Source: Amphirosellinia nigrospora (lineage: Eukaryota > Ascomycota > Sordariomycetes > Xylariales > Xylariaceae). From it: a stretch of DNA of 64,000 bases. The stretch lies in NCBI GenBank assembly GCA_004123355.1, contig SCHM01000002.1, positions 5,491,569 through 5,555,568 of the forward strand, given 5' to 3'. This document shows, one piece after another, positions 1-12,407 of this stretch. A program made the position numbers and the translations under genes. The notes below the pieces were generated by a model. That model was not told the DNA's origin. It did no database searches and saw only the letters and a list, made by a program, of their open reading frames with translations. Each line of letters starts with the position of its first letter. Position 1 is the first letter of the stretch.

Positions 1-84
1 AACTCGAGGAAGACGGGATAGCGCTCCATTGACCAACGTTCAATGAGGCATCAGCTCTTCCTCTCGCTGTTATCATTGCCACTG

Positions 85-2246
85 TTATTCAATAGGAGGA
101 CGGATTCCCCGCCTAGGGACATTAATCTCATACCCAATGAGCACCTCGGTAGACGAGCCCTCCCAGCCGCGATTCCCGCGGCGGAGATCATGAAGCGGCT
201 CGACGCGTCGATGTACAGGCTCGATATGACACCGGCCCTCGGCGGGCCGGGGATGATCAGGAAGGGCGGCGGCGCATGTTTCGAGGTATTGTCGGAGTGA
301 AGGTCCCAGAGTCGTAGGATATCGTGGGACGCGCATACCAAGTGTCTGCCGTTCGGCATGGGGCGCACGCAGCTGACGGGGCCGCTGCCGCCGGGGAACT
401 TGAGAACGCGCTCGGGTTCCCAGCCCGCGCGGGCCTTCTGGATGCTGAACTCCTCCACCGTGCCGTTCCTGCGCCCCGCGTACATCCAGTTCCCGTCCGG
501 ACTCCAGCAGGCGCCCATGCACCATGGCGGCACGCCTGGGCGGTTGTTGATTCTCGCTACGGGGTTGGGCATGCGGCGATCCCAGATGCGGATGGGGCCA
601 TCGATTGCCGCGGACAGAAAGGTGCTGTCGGATGTCTGTGTCGTGTCATGATGAGTGGCGGGCGGGGCAGCAAATATGGCTGAGGGCGACCGTGGTACGT
701 CGCCTTCGTGTGCTGTTGACAAGTCCGTCTGCGTCGGGGGCGGAGGCTGAAAGGAGAGGGTGTCGTCTGCCATCGATGTCACGGGTTCCTGTGTTGAGGG
801 CACGGTGGTGGAAGTAACACCGTTTGTGTGTATCCCGTCGACACCAGACATAGTAGAGTCTGTAGGGTTGATAGGCGCATCGGTGCCATGCTGTTGGATC
901 CCGGCGGAGGAGGACAGCGGGCGCCGGGCCATCCCCAGGATTGAAAGTCGCTTCGGGCATGCTGTAGTCACCCATGGGCATATTATCTTGCGCCGAGTCT
1001 CGCATCATAGCGCGAGAGAACTCATTGTCATCGTCGCCTCCAAATGCGTCCATGCCGTCATTGTCGCCAAAGAGGTCCGAGCCGCCACCTGGACTGCCAC
1101 CAAATAGGCTATCATGCGCGGACTATCTTGCCCGCCTGTTGCGTCTTGAGAGGTGTCTCCTACTGGCGCGGCGTGCCCGTTGACCCCCAACCCATTCACC
1201 TCCCTATTCGTGCTCGTACCCAGCGCGTCTTCAAGTTTGAAATCGACGTCATGGGCCACCGCCGGGAGCCCATTGGTGCTTGAAAAAGTGTCACTTGGTG
1301 GTAGTTCCTCACCCGCCTCGGGCGGGAAGGGCGCGCCGCTCGTGGGTCTCAACTCGATGGCCGATATCTGACCGCCATTCCCATCAAACTGCCTGGATGT
1401 AGCGCCCGTATTGAGGTCCCAATCAAAGATCTTTTTGTCCCAGCTACCACTTAAAACGCTTTTCTCGTCAGCTGCTAGAGTGAGGGTGCTGACGGCATTC
1501 GTGTGCTTCTGCAAACAGGTGATGCGCTTCCCCTCGTCATGGCGGACGCTTTGTAGATTGATGCCGCCGCTCTCAAGACCGGAAAGAAGCCACAGCGCCT
1601 GCGAGTGCACGGCTAGGCTGTAGACGGGGCTCAGCACGACTGAGGATTGCGGCTCGGCGTTTTCCCAGTAGGACAGGAGCACGCCGGCCTTGGTGACTGA
1701 GTCGACGAAAGGGTGTCGCTGGGCCACGGTCAAGAGCGTCTTGCCGTTGATGGTGGCGGGCCCGTCGTACTTCCGGATATAACCGTCGCCCCCGCCCGTC
1801 ATCCAGTAGCGCAAATCTGGGGTCACGGCAATGCCATTGATGCTCGTGGCCATGGGGGCCGCCATGGTGGGCACGATGTCGTAGGTCTTGGCCGTGAGGA
1901 CCTCGGGCCGCATCGTGGGTTGCCATCTCGGCGTGGACTGGTCTCCGGGGCTGGCCGACTTGCGAGAGGCAGGCCGAGGCGCTTGTTGTTGTTGACCGTG
2001 CTGCTGCTGCTGTTGCAGTTGCGACTCGTCCGTCTCGTGGTGGTGGTCCTGGTCGTCGTCCTCCTCGTCCTCGTTGTCGTTGTTCTCGTCGTTGTCGTTG
2101 TCGGGCTCGTTGTCGTCGTCATCGTCGGCATCGGGATCCGCGTTGTCGTTATCTTCCTCGGCATCAGCATCGTGCATCACGAGGTCGTCGTCGTGTTCAT
2201 GCTCGTTGTCGGAGCTGACGTTCGAGTCTCGGTCAAAGTCGTCCAT
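85..2246 (-). CDS. spt8: SAGA complex subunit Spt8, WD40-repeat protein (frame interrupted)
   Basis: Spt8 is a WD40 subunit of the nuclear SAGA co-activator that helps deliver TBP to promoters. The start is the ATG at 2246 (MDDFDRDSN). The N-terminus is a long Asp/Glu/Asn-rich acidic tract followed by a poly-Gln/His stretch, typical of fungal Spt8. WD units follow: SINGIAVTPDLRYWMTGGGD, VLSGSWDKKIFDWDL, FLSAAIDGPIRIWDRR, WSPDGNWMYAGRRNGTVEEF and HLVCASHDILRLWDL. The end is GWEGSSTEVLIGYEI...RPPIE with TAA at 85-87. No intron is needed and the product would be about 720 aa. As given, the reading frame changes at about 1115, between about 860 and 960, and at about 187. Each step fits missing bases, and restoring four makes the length divisible by three. 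Conserved sequence resumes after each step, so assembly error is more likely than a pseudogene. Family assignment is from recognised sequence, not a search. Confidence 0.85.
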
Positions 2247-2941
2247 CCTCGCCGTCGATTTGAAGCACCCAAGGTGTATTATTGGGTGTGCAGTTGTGCG
2301 CAGTGTGTCGTGTGAGCGCAAAAAGCTACCTGAGCTGCGAAAAACAAAAATCTAGACACGATTGTATCATAATTGATGCAGCCTTCGATATCTTAGCATC
2401 TATAGCGAGCAGCAGAAGCAGCAGCAAGGTGGAAATGATGTTTGCTTGAGAATGATGCCGATTTACTGTCACTAGGTACTGGCGTTTAGCACAAGTAGGG
2501 GGTAACCCAACTGAAACGAAGTTTTCCCCAACTAACCTAGCCTCAGTTAGTATTATTGAGGTACCTATCACCTCACATGGACAAAACTCCGAAAGTAAGA
2601 ATTGGGAGGAACTGGATATGGCAGCTAAGCTATTATCTGTCTACTTAGCTTATTAAGTTATGCGACCTGTTCGTAAAATCTTTCTAGGAACTTCTGCACT
2701 CAACCGTGAGATTAAAAGCAAGTACTGTAAGACTACCTGTACAATCCATCAAAAACCACCCTCATCATACACCCCCCGTTATTTTGGTTATCTTCCTTCA
2801 CGGCTGCAGTTTCAATCATCATCATAAAGTGAATCGTAATGGATGCCCAGACGACAGGACACCAACGAAGCTAAATTTAGTTGCAAAATCATAAGCCAAT
2901 GCCAACTGCGATACATTACCTCCAACCTTTTGATTAACGCT
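2247..2941. other. Intergenic: spt8 upstream region and helicase 3' flank
   Basis: Both neighbours are on the minus strand, so this 695-bp gap holds the spt8 promoter and 5' leader plus the helicase terminator. No conserved open frame is visible. A short frame can extend spt8 upstream of 2246 only through a TTG codon, so it was not used. A GGTACCTA-type motif lies near 2559-2568. No clear TATA box was picked out. Confidence 0.6.
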
Positions 2942-5900
2942 CTATAGGTCAATGAGGTTTCCTTCGCCCTCATCGGTCACACCATGGAGGTCCGAGTTGC
3001 CGTCATGCGTCTCACACACTGTGCTGGAATCCTCCCATTCCGGTCTATCTTCGACGACACGAGCCCGATTAGCATTCCTCGTATTATTGGGGCCATAACT
3101 CTGATCGAGCGGTAGAGGTTCCACGGAGACGTTACGTTGCGGAGGTGAAGTACGTGGCCGAAAGGAAGACGTCCGTAAGGCGTCCCTGGATGTCGAGGTG
3201 TGCTCGAATCAAAGCTGTCACTATTTTGGTTGTATGGCCCAACGAGTGATTTAGCGGATCTGTGTTCCTGTGCCGAGCCGGTATAAACCGGACCCCTCTC
3301 CGCGTAGGATCCTGAGAGTTGAGAAGATCTTCCGGAGGCCGAGCTGGATCTGGAGCGTCATTTCCAAGCAATTCGCTTTCGGCTTTGTCGGGAGTCGGGG
3401 TTCTACTCGGCTCTGAAACAACTCCTTCCTTGACGTCACGCATACCACGTGGGTTCAGCGTGACTTGACGGAATGTTTCTCGGATGGGGTTGATCACACC
3501 AAGGGGATCTTGATCGATATACATCGAGGGATAAAGAAGAACAGAAGTCGCCGAGCTTGTGGATTGGCAATGCTCCTGTCGTTGCTGTGCATCGTGCTGT
3601 CGAGCATCAAAGGTTGCCCACTCTTGACTGCCTTGGGTCCCGACTTGGCTGTAGGTGTGTACCAAGCTACCACGTGTGGGACCGCTTCGACGGCCGCGGG
3701 ATCTACGAAGTTGTCCAATGCGTCTGTCACTGCCGGTGAATGGTGCAGCAGTACCTCTGGGGACGGACAAGCCCTCGTTAGACCCGTTCCCGACTGTATT
3801 ATCATCCCACGCCTCATCGTCAGGGTATGCACCTGTGAAGGCGGCACAGTGGCACTGGCAACTCTGGCCACAATACATTTTGCAACCGTGACCGCAGCTC
3901 AAAGTCCTCTCACAAGCTTGGAGACAAATTAACCGGCTATGTTGGACCCTGGAAGACTGATGTCAGCGACAGTATATTTCAATACAATATTGAAGAGATA
4001 GACATACCAATGGCAGCGGCGGCCACAGTCATGGCCACAGTCGAGCTTCTCTTGACAAAGCTCCATGCAGCCGCCATGATGGTTAATCCACTCATCAGGG
4101 TGACTAATCCAAGTTGTTCTGTCGTGTTGCTGACAAGTGATGGGCAATCTCCCATCGAGGCCGAGGCGGTTCTGGCTACGGAAAACTTGTGAGACTGGGC
4201 CCCACATCTCCAGTGACTCTTTGCATGCATTCAATAGGTTAATTATGTTACCAAAGATGTAGAAGCCCCGGCGCGCACGACTGATTGCGACGACACCTCG
4301 GTTGCTGTCTCGAAGAAACCCAGCTCTGTGCGGTCCGTTAGGGCCATTGCTGCGAACTAGGGATAGAATCACGATATCGTTTTCCTCTCCTTGGTACGAG
4401 TCGACAGTGTGGACATTTTTAAAGGGCTCTCGGTGTTTCATCCTTCTAAACTCACTGAGAATCTTCTTGCGCTGTCCTCGGTAAAAGGTCAACACGGTAA
4501 TCTCCTTCTCTTTGACACCATTCATCATAAGGTAGTCGATGAACTGCACAATCATTTCGCACTCCAAGCTATTGAATTTGCTTAAATTCTCATCCGTTCC
4601 CTCGCTCCACGTGTGATGGAAGAAGAACGACTGCTGTGCCATGCCTGGGATGGGTGGGCGTGAGTCTGGTTGGCTGACAACAGGATGATCTTGCAAGTTC
4701 GGATAGAATGGGTTGAGAACCTCTCGTAAAATAGGGTTCATCCGGCGCTGCATGTTGAGCATGGTATATGGCATATCTAGCTTGACGAGTCGCTCAAACA
4801 TTGAAACGCGGATATAGTACGGAGGCTCGTCAAGAAAAGGAGTGTCGCAAGATGGTGTCAACTGCTGGTGATCGCCGACGAGAATGAGCTGCTGAAGCGA
4901 TGGATATAGGGCCGAGAGAATGCTGGCTTCCTTGGTCTCTGCGGCTTCTTCGATGAGCATTGTACGTGGCTTGAGAGCAGCAAGTAGGCCCCGATATTTG
5001 CACAAGCCGGTAGTAGTACATCCAACAATCTCGATCTGGGCCGTCCTGATACACCGCAAATCGTTGTGCCATCTGTTGGCTTTCAAGTTGCTACATATGC
5101 GAGCGTTCGCTGTCAACTCCGTGCGAAATCCTGCAAGGCGGAGACGTAACAACTCTCGTTGCCAATACTGGTATACGGCACCCCGATTCCCTTCGGTAAT
5201 TTCCCAAAGATTTTCATGTTTGAGCTCCTTGCGGATAACTAAATCGGCTTCAGTGTATTGTCGGGGATTAGCTCCGGTCCATTGATACTTGATTGGCACC
5301 CATTTGCCATCAATTCTGCCACTATTCTCATCATCGTCGACTATGCAGTCATCCAACTCTATATCATAATCTTCAGCGTCGAAGTCTGCATTATCATCGC
5401 TTTCCTGGATATCAAAATCAGGGTCGATTGCGTCCATGGATGGTGCTTCCACACGCTGTTCGCCAAGCCATTGAGAAAGTAAACCGGATGATTCATCTCC
5501 CGATGATGCATGGTTCCACTCATCATCGGCCAGTAGAGACTCTAGCTGTTTCTGTGTGATGATACCTGCTGCTTGGAGAGCCTCTGGATCAATCAACTCG
5601 TCGGAGAAGATGCTCGCTACTAGCTCCTCGACCCGAGCTATGGTCTTTCTCCGTGCGGCTTCAAAGGCTTTGTAATCTCCATCAGCTCTGTGAGCCCTTG
5701 GGGGCATAGCACGACGACGCAGATTGTACATGCTATACCGTTTGATGTCTTCGTTTTGTGTACGACCACCTAAACGCACCGTATTGAAGCCCAGATCGAT
5801 AAGCTGACTCAGGATCTGATCTACGGCGTGGTTCGTTTGAGCAGCGACGATAATAACTTTGCTGCCACGCTCTCGTTGGCTATCTAGCAAAATCTGCAGA

Positions 5901-7064
5901 GCTTGGACTGAGGTAAACGTCTTTCCAGTGCCAGGAGGACCTTGGATGATAGCTAGCTCCTTGGTGAGGATTCGGTGAACAGCAGAGAGCTGAGAGTTAT
6001 CAAGGTTGGTATATGTCGAGATTTTCGAATCTATACCGTTAAGCACCGAATAGCATCTCAGGGGTTCTCTGGTTTCTACCATGCGCTGGCGAACAACCTC
6101 AGCAGGTAGAGTGGATGAGCCTGGAATATGATGAACAAGGGAGCTAATGTTCATCTCGGGGTTCTCCCGAACATACTTGGCCGTTAAGTCACTTCTGTCG
6201 AGGCTGACTAGGTACTTATCTAACGGCGTGTCGGTTCTGGCTACGTGTTGTAGCCCTACCATGCAGTGACGTACTGCCTCGAAGTAGCCAGAACGGCTTT
6301 CCAACATCACAAGTTCGGTGGTCGGATCCAGAACGGCATCGTCCATACTGGCCCAGAATATTTGGATTGTCGGGGGATTTCTATCCAAGCCGTCACGAAT
6401 GGGACAGTCAGCAATGACAGCAGGCATACAAATGGTTTTAAACCCATCTGCAACGGTAGATACGGCCACAAGACCTCCGGGGGTGAGGCGGCGGGTCTGG
6501 GTCCAACGGATCTTTTTCTCCGCCCTCTGGCTAGAGAACTGAATTCGGCACATCGGCCCAAGTCTGGTCATGAGATACCCGAGGACGAAGACCTATATTG
6601 ATCCGGGTCAGTCATAAAAACTAAAGCTTTCGATAGGAGCTCTTACTTTAGTGTAGATGCATGTTTCGTCATCATCTACCATCCCAGGATCCTCCCGGTA
6701 TTTCTTAACTGAGTACCGCAACATAGCAATCGCCTCTTCCCTCTGGAGGCGATAATGTGTTTCCAAGTATGTGTTCTTGTCGGGAAAGGGGTACTGCCAG
6801 TTGTTAGGCAAAAGACTATTGATCTTTTCTAGATCGGCCGGATCCTCCCAGTCTGGGTTGAGGTCCTTGGCGGTTGGGATGTCGGGGTAGTTCTGCCATT
6901 CCGGAAGCTCAGCGGATGCTGAGCGGTTGAACTTAGTATGAGTCTGAATGATCTCCAGCTCGTCCTGCAACCTGATGTTAGGAGGCAGTCTCGTAAAGAG
7001 CGGCAGAGATGGGTAGTATATCTATTACCTTGCACTCTCCAACGACGGGCGTAGGGCGGTCCAT
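2942..7064 (-). CDS. SF1 RNA/DNA helicase with NF-X1-type zinc finger (ZNFX1/Hrr1-like)
   Basis: This is an SF1 (UPF1-like) helicase of the NFX1/ZNFX1 group, which includes the fission-yeast RNAi heterochromatin factor Hrr1. Exons are 7029-7064, 6647-6964, 4008-6592 and 2942-3936; introns of 64, 54 and 71 nt have GT-AG ends and keep phase. The ATG at 7064 gives MDRPTPVVGECK. Visible motifs are Walker A GPPGTGKT, motif II region IEEAAETKEA, LVGDHQQLTP, motif V VDSYQGEENDIVILSLVRSN and motif VI VAISRARRGF. An acidic insertion (DFDIQESDDNADFDAEDYD) lies between motifs Ia and II. The C-terminus has NF-X1-like Cys/His repeats (CGHDCGRRCH, then CERTLSCGHGCKMYCGQSCQ across the last intron), followed by a low-complexity polar tail. 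In the tail the frame steps at the C-run 3293-3296 and near 3161-3170. With both bases restored the stop is at 2942 and the product is about 1,311 aa. Read literally, translation stops at 3132. An RNAi or heterochromatin role is inferred from the family only. Confidence 0.85.
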
Positions 7065-7960
7065 CTTGTTCTTTCAACCAGTCAGTCTACAGTCAAATAG
7101 ATTTACATATCAGTCAACATAAAAGAAAATACACACAAAACACGCAACACTCTGATAAACAGCCTGTTGTGGGGCGGGGAGTGAGTGGGTGCGTGCTATA
7201 CCTGATTCGTCGGCAACAGAAGAAACACGCCAAGTAAAGAAAATAAACGGAAAATGAAAGCGATAGAGGCGGGCTGTAGCAAAAGGCATTACTTGCATCC
7301 GGGAATCAGGGAGATGGGCAAGTAAAGCAAGCGCGAGGGAAGTGCAGTGCTAATGTCAACCTCAGGGAAGGTATAAAAAAGGAATGCAATAGGCAAAAGG
7401 CAAGTGCTGTAATTGGGGCTCGCACCTACCTAAGGTAGCCAAATGCCTGATGGGGTCTCGAGATGATGCTTGCTTGATCAAAGGCAACTTGCTTTTTGCT
7501 GCTCGTGCATTGATGCAGGACTGGCTGGCAACTTCCCTTGTTTGTTGAATAGAGAGCACCTGTAACCTTCAGGTGGGAACTGGGTATGCTTCGATGTAGT
7601 AAGTACTTACCTTGGCACTTGTATGTAGGTGGTAGCGGATTCGAGCTTTGGGGTTATTATGTGACTGTAAAAGAAGGGTGCCTAATGTCCGGTCAGGTGA
7701 GGGATGAAACTGCTTGGCTCACGGTTTGCACGTTAGAGAGGTAAAATGAAGATGTGGTGATAGGTAGGAGTGTTTGAGGGAGGGTATGGTGGCCGACAAG
7801 GGAATCGAGAGCAGCGAATACTGAATCTCTCGCTTGTGATGGGTGCATTTCTTGCTGGAGACTAGGACATGAATTCTTCTGCACAGGTGTGTTGTGAATA
7901 GATGATGGCTGGGATGTGACACTGAAATGATGACTCAGTAAGCAAGATTTTGAGAAGGGG

Positions 7961-8213
7961 TGAGAGAGAGATGATGGTGTGTATGTGTGTGTGTTCTCTC
8001 GCATGCGTATGTGTGCCTGGGAGAGAAGTGAAAGAAGAGGAGAGGAGTGAAGAGAGAGATGATGGTCTGTATGTGTGTGTGTTCTCTCGCATGAAGTCAA
8101 AGAAGAGGAGAGGAGAGGAGTGAAGAGAGAGAAGAGGAGAGGAGTGAAGAGAGAGAAGAGGAGAGGAGTGAAGAGGGAGAAGAGGAGAGGGGAGAAGGAG
8201 AGAAGGGAGATAA
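7961..8213. repeat. GA-rich tandem repeat tract with 88-bp and 24-bp periods
   Basis: The plus strand is almost pure purine. An imperfect 88-bp duplication is seen: GAGAGATGATGGT, a TGTGTG run and TTCTCTCGCATG occur near 7965-8004 and again near 8053-8092. Then follow about 3.5 copies of a 24-bp unit (anchor TGAAG at 8121, 8145 and 8169), degenerating into GGAGAA repeats. It is probably a slippage-derived polypurine tract in the helicase upstream region. Confidence 0.85.
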
Positions 8214-8568
8214 TATGGAATGGCAAGTCTAGTACCTTGTGCATGTGATGCTAATAGTGCAGGAACAGATTTCGTGTAACACAACCGGCATAAGATCAGT
8301 AGGTTTACCTTCCCACGCTGCAACTTACTGCGCCAGTTCGCGTAGGACAGAACCAAACAAGGTTTTTTATCCTTGTGTCAGATCTGTAGATTGCAGGAGA
8401 ATGATCAAGAGTGATAAGGTGATGAGAATAGGTATCTTGGAGTTATCGTTTTTCGTGTTGTTGTAGGTAAGTAGAGATAGGATAAAGTTGCTGTTTGGTG
8501 GTGATATTGTTGGCATGCTAAAGGCGAATGAGTCAAGATGAGTGAGGGGCGGTACTTAGTTTGTAAGA

Positions 8569-8590
8569 CTGTTGCTGCTGCTGCTGCTGC
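8569..8590. repeat. (GCT/CTG)n trinucleotide microsatellite
   Basis: About seven CTG/GCT units run without interruption except for one TTG near the left end. The tract is non-coding as far as can be seen. Confidence 0.85.
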
Positions 8591-9381
8591 ATGAACCCGC
8601 ACAAACAATAGTGTTCAAGGCAACAGTATCATTGTTGACTTGTGTACTGCGGATATCTTGATGTACCCAGTTGCAACATGTCTTGGGTAGGTACCTATCA
8701 TCAGGCTATCTCCTAGGTTAGTACTTTGGCAGTTACTTAGATAACTCTGTATAGAGGTGTCAGGGACCCTGTGATACTAGGTATGGAGTAGGTCATCTCT
8801 GCTTGTTGTTGCGTAAAAGATTAGGTACTGAATCTACCTCGTAGATATAATATGGCCAGATACAGGTGATCCTAGGGTACCTAGCATCTCTTTATACTTC
8901 CCAGCTTTACCGCCTTTGCTGCAGTATGCTACAAGCGTGTTTGTAGCTATGCAAGGTAGCTTTGTTGCTTCGCGACTGTAATCAGGCCAACTCTATGTTA
9001 GCACGTATTTTCTAATCGCTGCAAAATACTTTGGTCTTTCCGGTGTTCTAAGCTTCTCACTTTTATATCAAGGCGAATAGTTAATTATTAAATTGTTGTG
9101 GTATCAAAGTTTGCGACGCACATTGGGTCTGAGTGACTAGCATTGTCGAGGGGCAGAGTGTTAACTACGCCTAGTCGTTAATCGATTTGTATTGAATTAT
9201 AAACTGGGTAGCTAATTCGACGATGAAGTTGATATTTTCATTGTTGATGTTATCTGACTTGCATTGACTTTTACATCTATGACATTCCAGTTACTGAAGT
9301 ACAAAGTGCCCTCATAAGAGTTATGATGAAGGCGAACTTGCAAAGGAAACTTTTAAGTCCCTTCATCTCGTTTGCACTCTG

Positions 9382-11240
9382 TTACACAACTTGGCGCCAC
9401 TATTACCTTAAAGTTAGGAACTCGCACGAGGACTCGAAGTATGCGAGGTATGAGAGATTAAAAGCTAGCACAACTCCCCAAAGAGACGGAGAAGAACAGA
9501 AAGACTTCAAACCACTTACCTTAGTACCATTAGTCTGCCGAACCTTCAAATCGTACCGCTCATCGTCGATCATTTTCTGCACAGTCCAATGCACATTCGG
9601 CTCCCGATTGCGAATCGCACGATACCGGCCGAGATTGACACGAACCCTCTTCTCCCAACCCTCTTTATCGCTCGATAGAACACGGATCTTGACAGGCCAG
9701 AGCTCAAGAATCCACCATACCTTCGCCATCTTCAACATATCGCTAGGCTGCTGCATCGCATCGAAGTGATCCTCGTCAGACTCAGAGGGGAGGATATAAT
9801 TCAGGTCTTCCCGTGTGGGCGCGTCGTCGATCATGTAATCCTCTGGGCCAATGGGCAGGAAGGTCGAGCGCCGCTGAACGGGCGCTAGGATCTTCTTGTG
9901 ATACTTCGTCATGAGTCGCGGCGGGGACCCGTCATCGGCTCGCAAGGGGCCTGATACTCGGGCCACAGATCCGCGACGTCGAGCCCTTGCTCCGCTAGTC
10001 GCGCCATGTCGAATAGAATACCTGTATTGCACTCGAAGCATTGCCTGATCATCCAACGAAGTGGGATCCGCGAGAGCATGTGGCGACTCTCGTTGCGAAC
10101 AGCACCGCCCCCGATATCTGCGTGTGCGCCCATGAACCACACCTCGAGCGCATCCGTGACGAACTCTCGGTAGCGGTTATTCGCCTTCTCCTGGGCCTCG
10201 AATTTGCAATCCCACACGTCATCGCTGGAGTCATCGGCGTGGTCATGCCTCGTTGCCTGTTTTGCCTTCTTATTACCCATGCCAGCGGGCGTTTTTTGGT
10301 GTTTAAAGCGCCGGTCAAGACTGAAGTGGCGACGTAGCCGGCCCGATGGCGTGAGATCTATAGTTCCGCGGCGCGTCGTCTCGGGCGTCGAGTCGGGCTG
10401 CTCATGCTGCCAATGGCAGACTTTAAACTTGGCCCGGTGTTCGTCTAGGGCCATGGCATGCCGGAAGTAGCGGACCGTGTTTGTGGCTGTCTTGCTAAAC
10501 GGGAGTTTCCGGGGAAAGAAACCGACGCTAGCTACGCAGTCGAAGAGGCCGAGAAAATACACATGAACATCTGTGCAGAATGTTTTTTTGAACTCCTCAG
10601 CGAGATATTCTCCGTTTTTTGAGTCGTCTTTGTAGAAATTGTAGGCGAAATTGACCTGTGATCCATTACTAGCCGGCAATAGACCAACTTTGTGGATCAT
10701 GCCGGCTAAACATCTGACTCTATTGAATCGTGAACATGACGATTTCATATAGGAAGATCGAATGCCCACACTTACGTATATGCACCCGGGAAAAGCCTAG
10801 CAGGCAGATCTTGTCGCCTTCTCGATAGTTTTGCATCAAGAACCTGTAAGCGTCTTTGACGTGAATCCCTAACACCATTCTCATCAGCAGGTTAATATGA
10901 TAATGTTGACTTAGTCATTACACACCTAGCCCGCTCCCTACTGCCATGTCCAATGCAGCGCCAATGCCATTTTTCAAACCTCCCTTACCGTATGTGCCAA
11001 TGCCAGATTGGTAGTACGTGACTTGTTGATCAGGGAGTGCTTCTTGAGACAGGAGATGAAATGCACGATGTTACTATTGTCATTGTCGAATTGATCACCG
11101 GTACCATCAAGGCAGATTATGAGGGTACGAGGATGATTCTTCGCATCTTCGGCATTTTTCAATGCACGGAGGTTTCGAGGAAGCCTATCCTGCTCATCGT
11201 CGGTTGGATTATGGGTTCTCCCGTTCTCCCTTTCGCCCAT
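9382..11240 (-). CDS. DUF2235 (Tle1-like) alpha/beta-hydrolase
   Basis: This is a fungal DUF2235 protein, a family related to the catalytic domain of bacterial Tle1 phospholipases; its substrate in fungi is unknown. Exons are 10926-11240, 10776-10868, 9520-10719 and 9382-9399; introns of 57, 56 and 120 nt have GT-AG ends. The first motif is TLIICLDGTGDQFDNDNSN. Next come TYYQSGIGTYGKGGLKNGIG and the nucleophile elbow LLGFSRG before intron 2. LAGMIHKVGLL, YFLGLFDCVASVGF and WFMGAHADIGGG follow. The C-terminal part includes WWILELWPVKIRV and VNLGRYRAI, as in the family. The start is the ATG at 11240. The frame steps at GGG 11033-11035, at CCC 10785-10787 (inside GFSRGAYT) and near 9936. With three bases restored the product is about 542 aa. 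The last 18-nt exon is the least certain part. Confidence 0.8.
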
Positions 11241-12407
11241 ACTGAGAGATCGGCAATGAGTCGCAGCAAATAATAATGTTAGATAAAAATCGAAAATTTC
11301 TTAAACTGGTTCAAAATTTACTGACTGGCGGTAGCCGACAGAACCTCTGTTGGACGTCTATTGTTCTATACTCCATGATCAGCATTACCAATACCATGGA
11401 ATGCCGTAGCAGCCACTTACTTCACTTAGTGGACACTAGTTCGTATAGATTGACAACGAGTAGTAGAAAGCTAACCCAAGAAAGATGCGACTTGACGCTT
11501 TATGATGCTTAGTTGCTAGATATAGTAGCGATCTTCACGCAGTATATAAACTACTGCCCAATTTGAATTCGAAAATTACGATTACATCGGGAATGCCAAG
11601 TGTGCTGTTGAAATTCGAAATTGATACGGCTTTGCTGGCCTCACTAGGGTCAATAATTTCGAAAACTTCTGCATGCTCGTTGCCTCTCATCAAGTGCGTA
11701 GTCACACGTAGCAGTATTTTTGAGTAGTTCCAACTGTTCTACTATATTGTCGATCTCTTACGAGGAGAGACAGAAGTCATAGAGATATGATGTATTGTAT
11801 TGGCATGACGATCTCTAAGCTAGCCAATTGCATTCCGTATCCGGATGCATTAACTTTGATCGACCAACGGATCGTTCCGAGCCAGTGTCAAGAATTACCG
11901 AGCAGGGTAAGCTTCGATGAGCCGGCTAACACAGATTAAGGCCCCCTTGTAAAATTAGCGGCCAGCTGAGCTGTCTTGACCGAGGGCTCGGCGACCAGAA
12001 ATGGATTTCATTTGGTAGCAGAAAATAAGCTATTGCTTTTTCCGTCTTTTGCGTATTGGTCGTTAGTTCGCATTGTGATGTAACGTGGAATATTATTGTA
12101 TGTCACTACAGTTAGGTCAAAAGCAGCCAGTATCTAATAAATCCCTCCTCATTGATCCTGGCCGTTAATTTCCGTAACTAGTAAATATGTCGACGGCGTT
12201 CGGTAAAAGCGATTCAATCACGCATCTCTTCGTATGATTGCCACGGAGGCTACAAAATCGATACAGTCTACTGAGTTCGTAGATATCCACATGTAGCATG
12301 CAGGGCGTAATCTCTAATGGGTAGGTAGTGTATATTCTGTTCTGGTTGTAGTATGTGTTAGGCAGTATTTCCCGAAAAAAAAAAAAAAAAAAACACGTCA
12401 TGGTCCG
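11241..12407. other. Intergenic region, no gene seen
   Basis: This stretch lies upstream of the DUF2235 gene and downstream of the M28 peptidase. Short frames exist but have no conserved look. It holds a 19-bp A run at 12375-12393, just beyond the M28 stop codon (a T run on the minus strand). Nothing else was recognised. Confidence 0.6.

Larger units (their letters stand above)
7065..9381. other. Long intergenic region with low-complexity tracts
   Basis: These 2.3 kb lie upstream of the helicase and downstream of the DUF2235 gene. All open frames here are low-complexity (Ser/Leu/Pro or Thr/His repeats from GA and GT tracts) and none resembles a protein. The stretch contains a GA-rich satellite tract, a GCT run, and several GGTACCTA / TAGGTA palindromes (about 7428, 8688 and 8875). 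It presumably holds the helicase promoter. Confidence 0.6.

Noticed and set aside
1713-2315. A 200-codon plus-strand frame rich in Val and Leu
   Set aside because: It is the antisense of the Asp/Glu/Asn-rich acidic N-terminus of spt8.
2706-2894. A 62-codon plus-strand frame downstream of the helicase
   Set aside because: It is short, with no recognisable features, in DNA expected to be a terminator and promoter region.
7693-8356. Overlapping frames of 164-183 codons rich in Ser, Leu, Pro and Thr-His repeats
   Set aside because: They are translations of the GA/GT tandem repeats, open in more than one frame, with no domain or plausible start.
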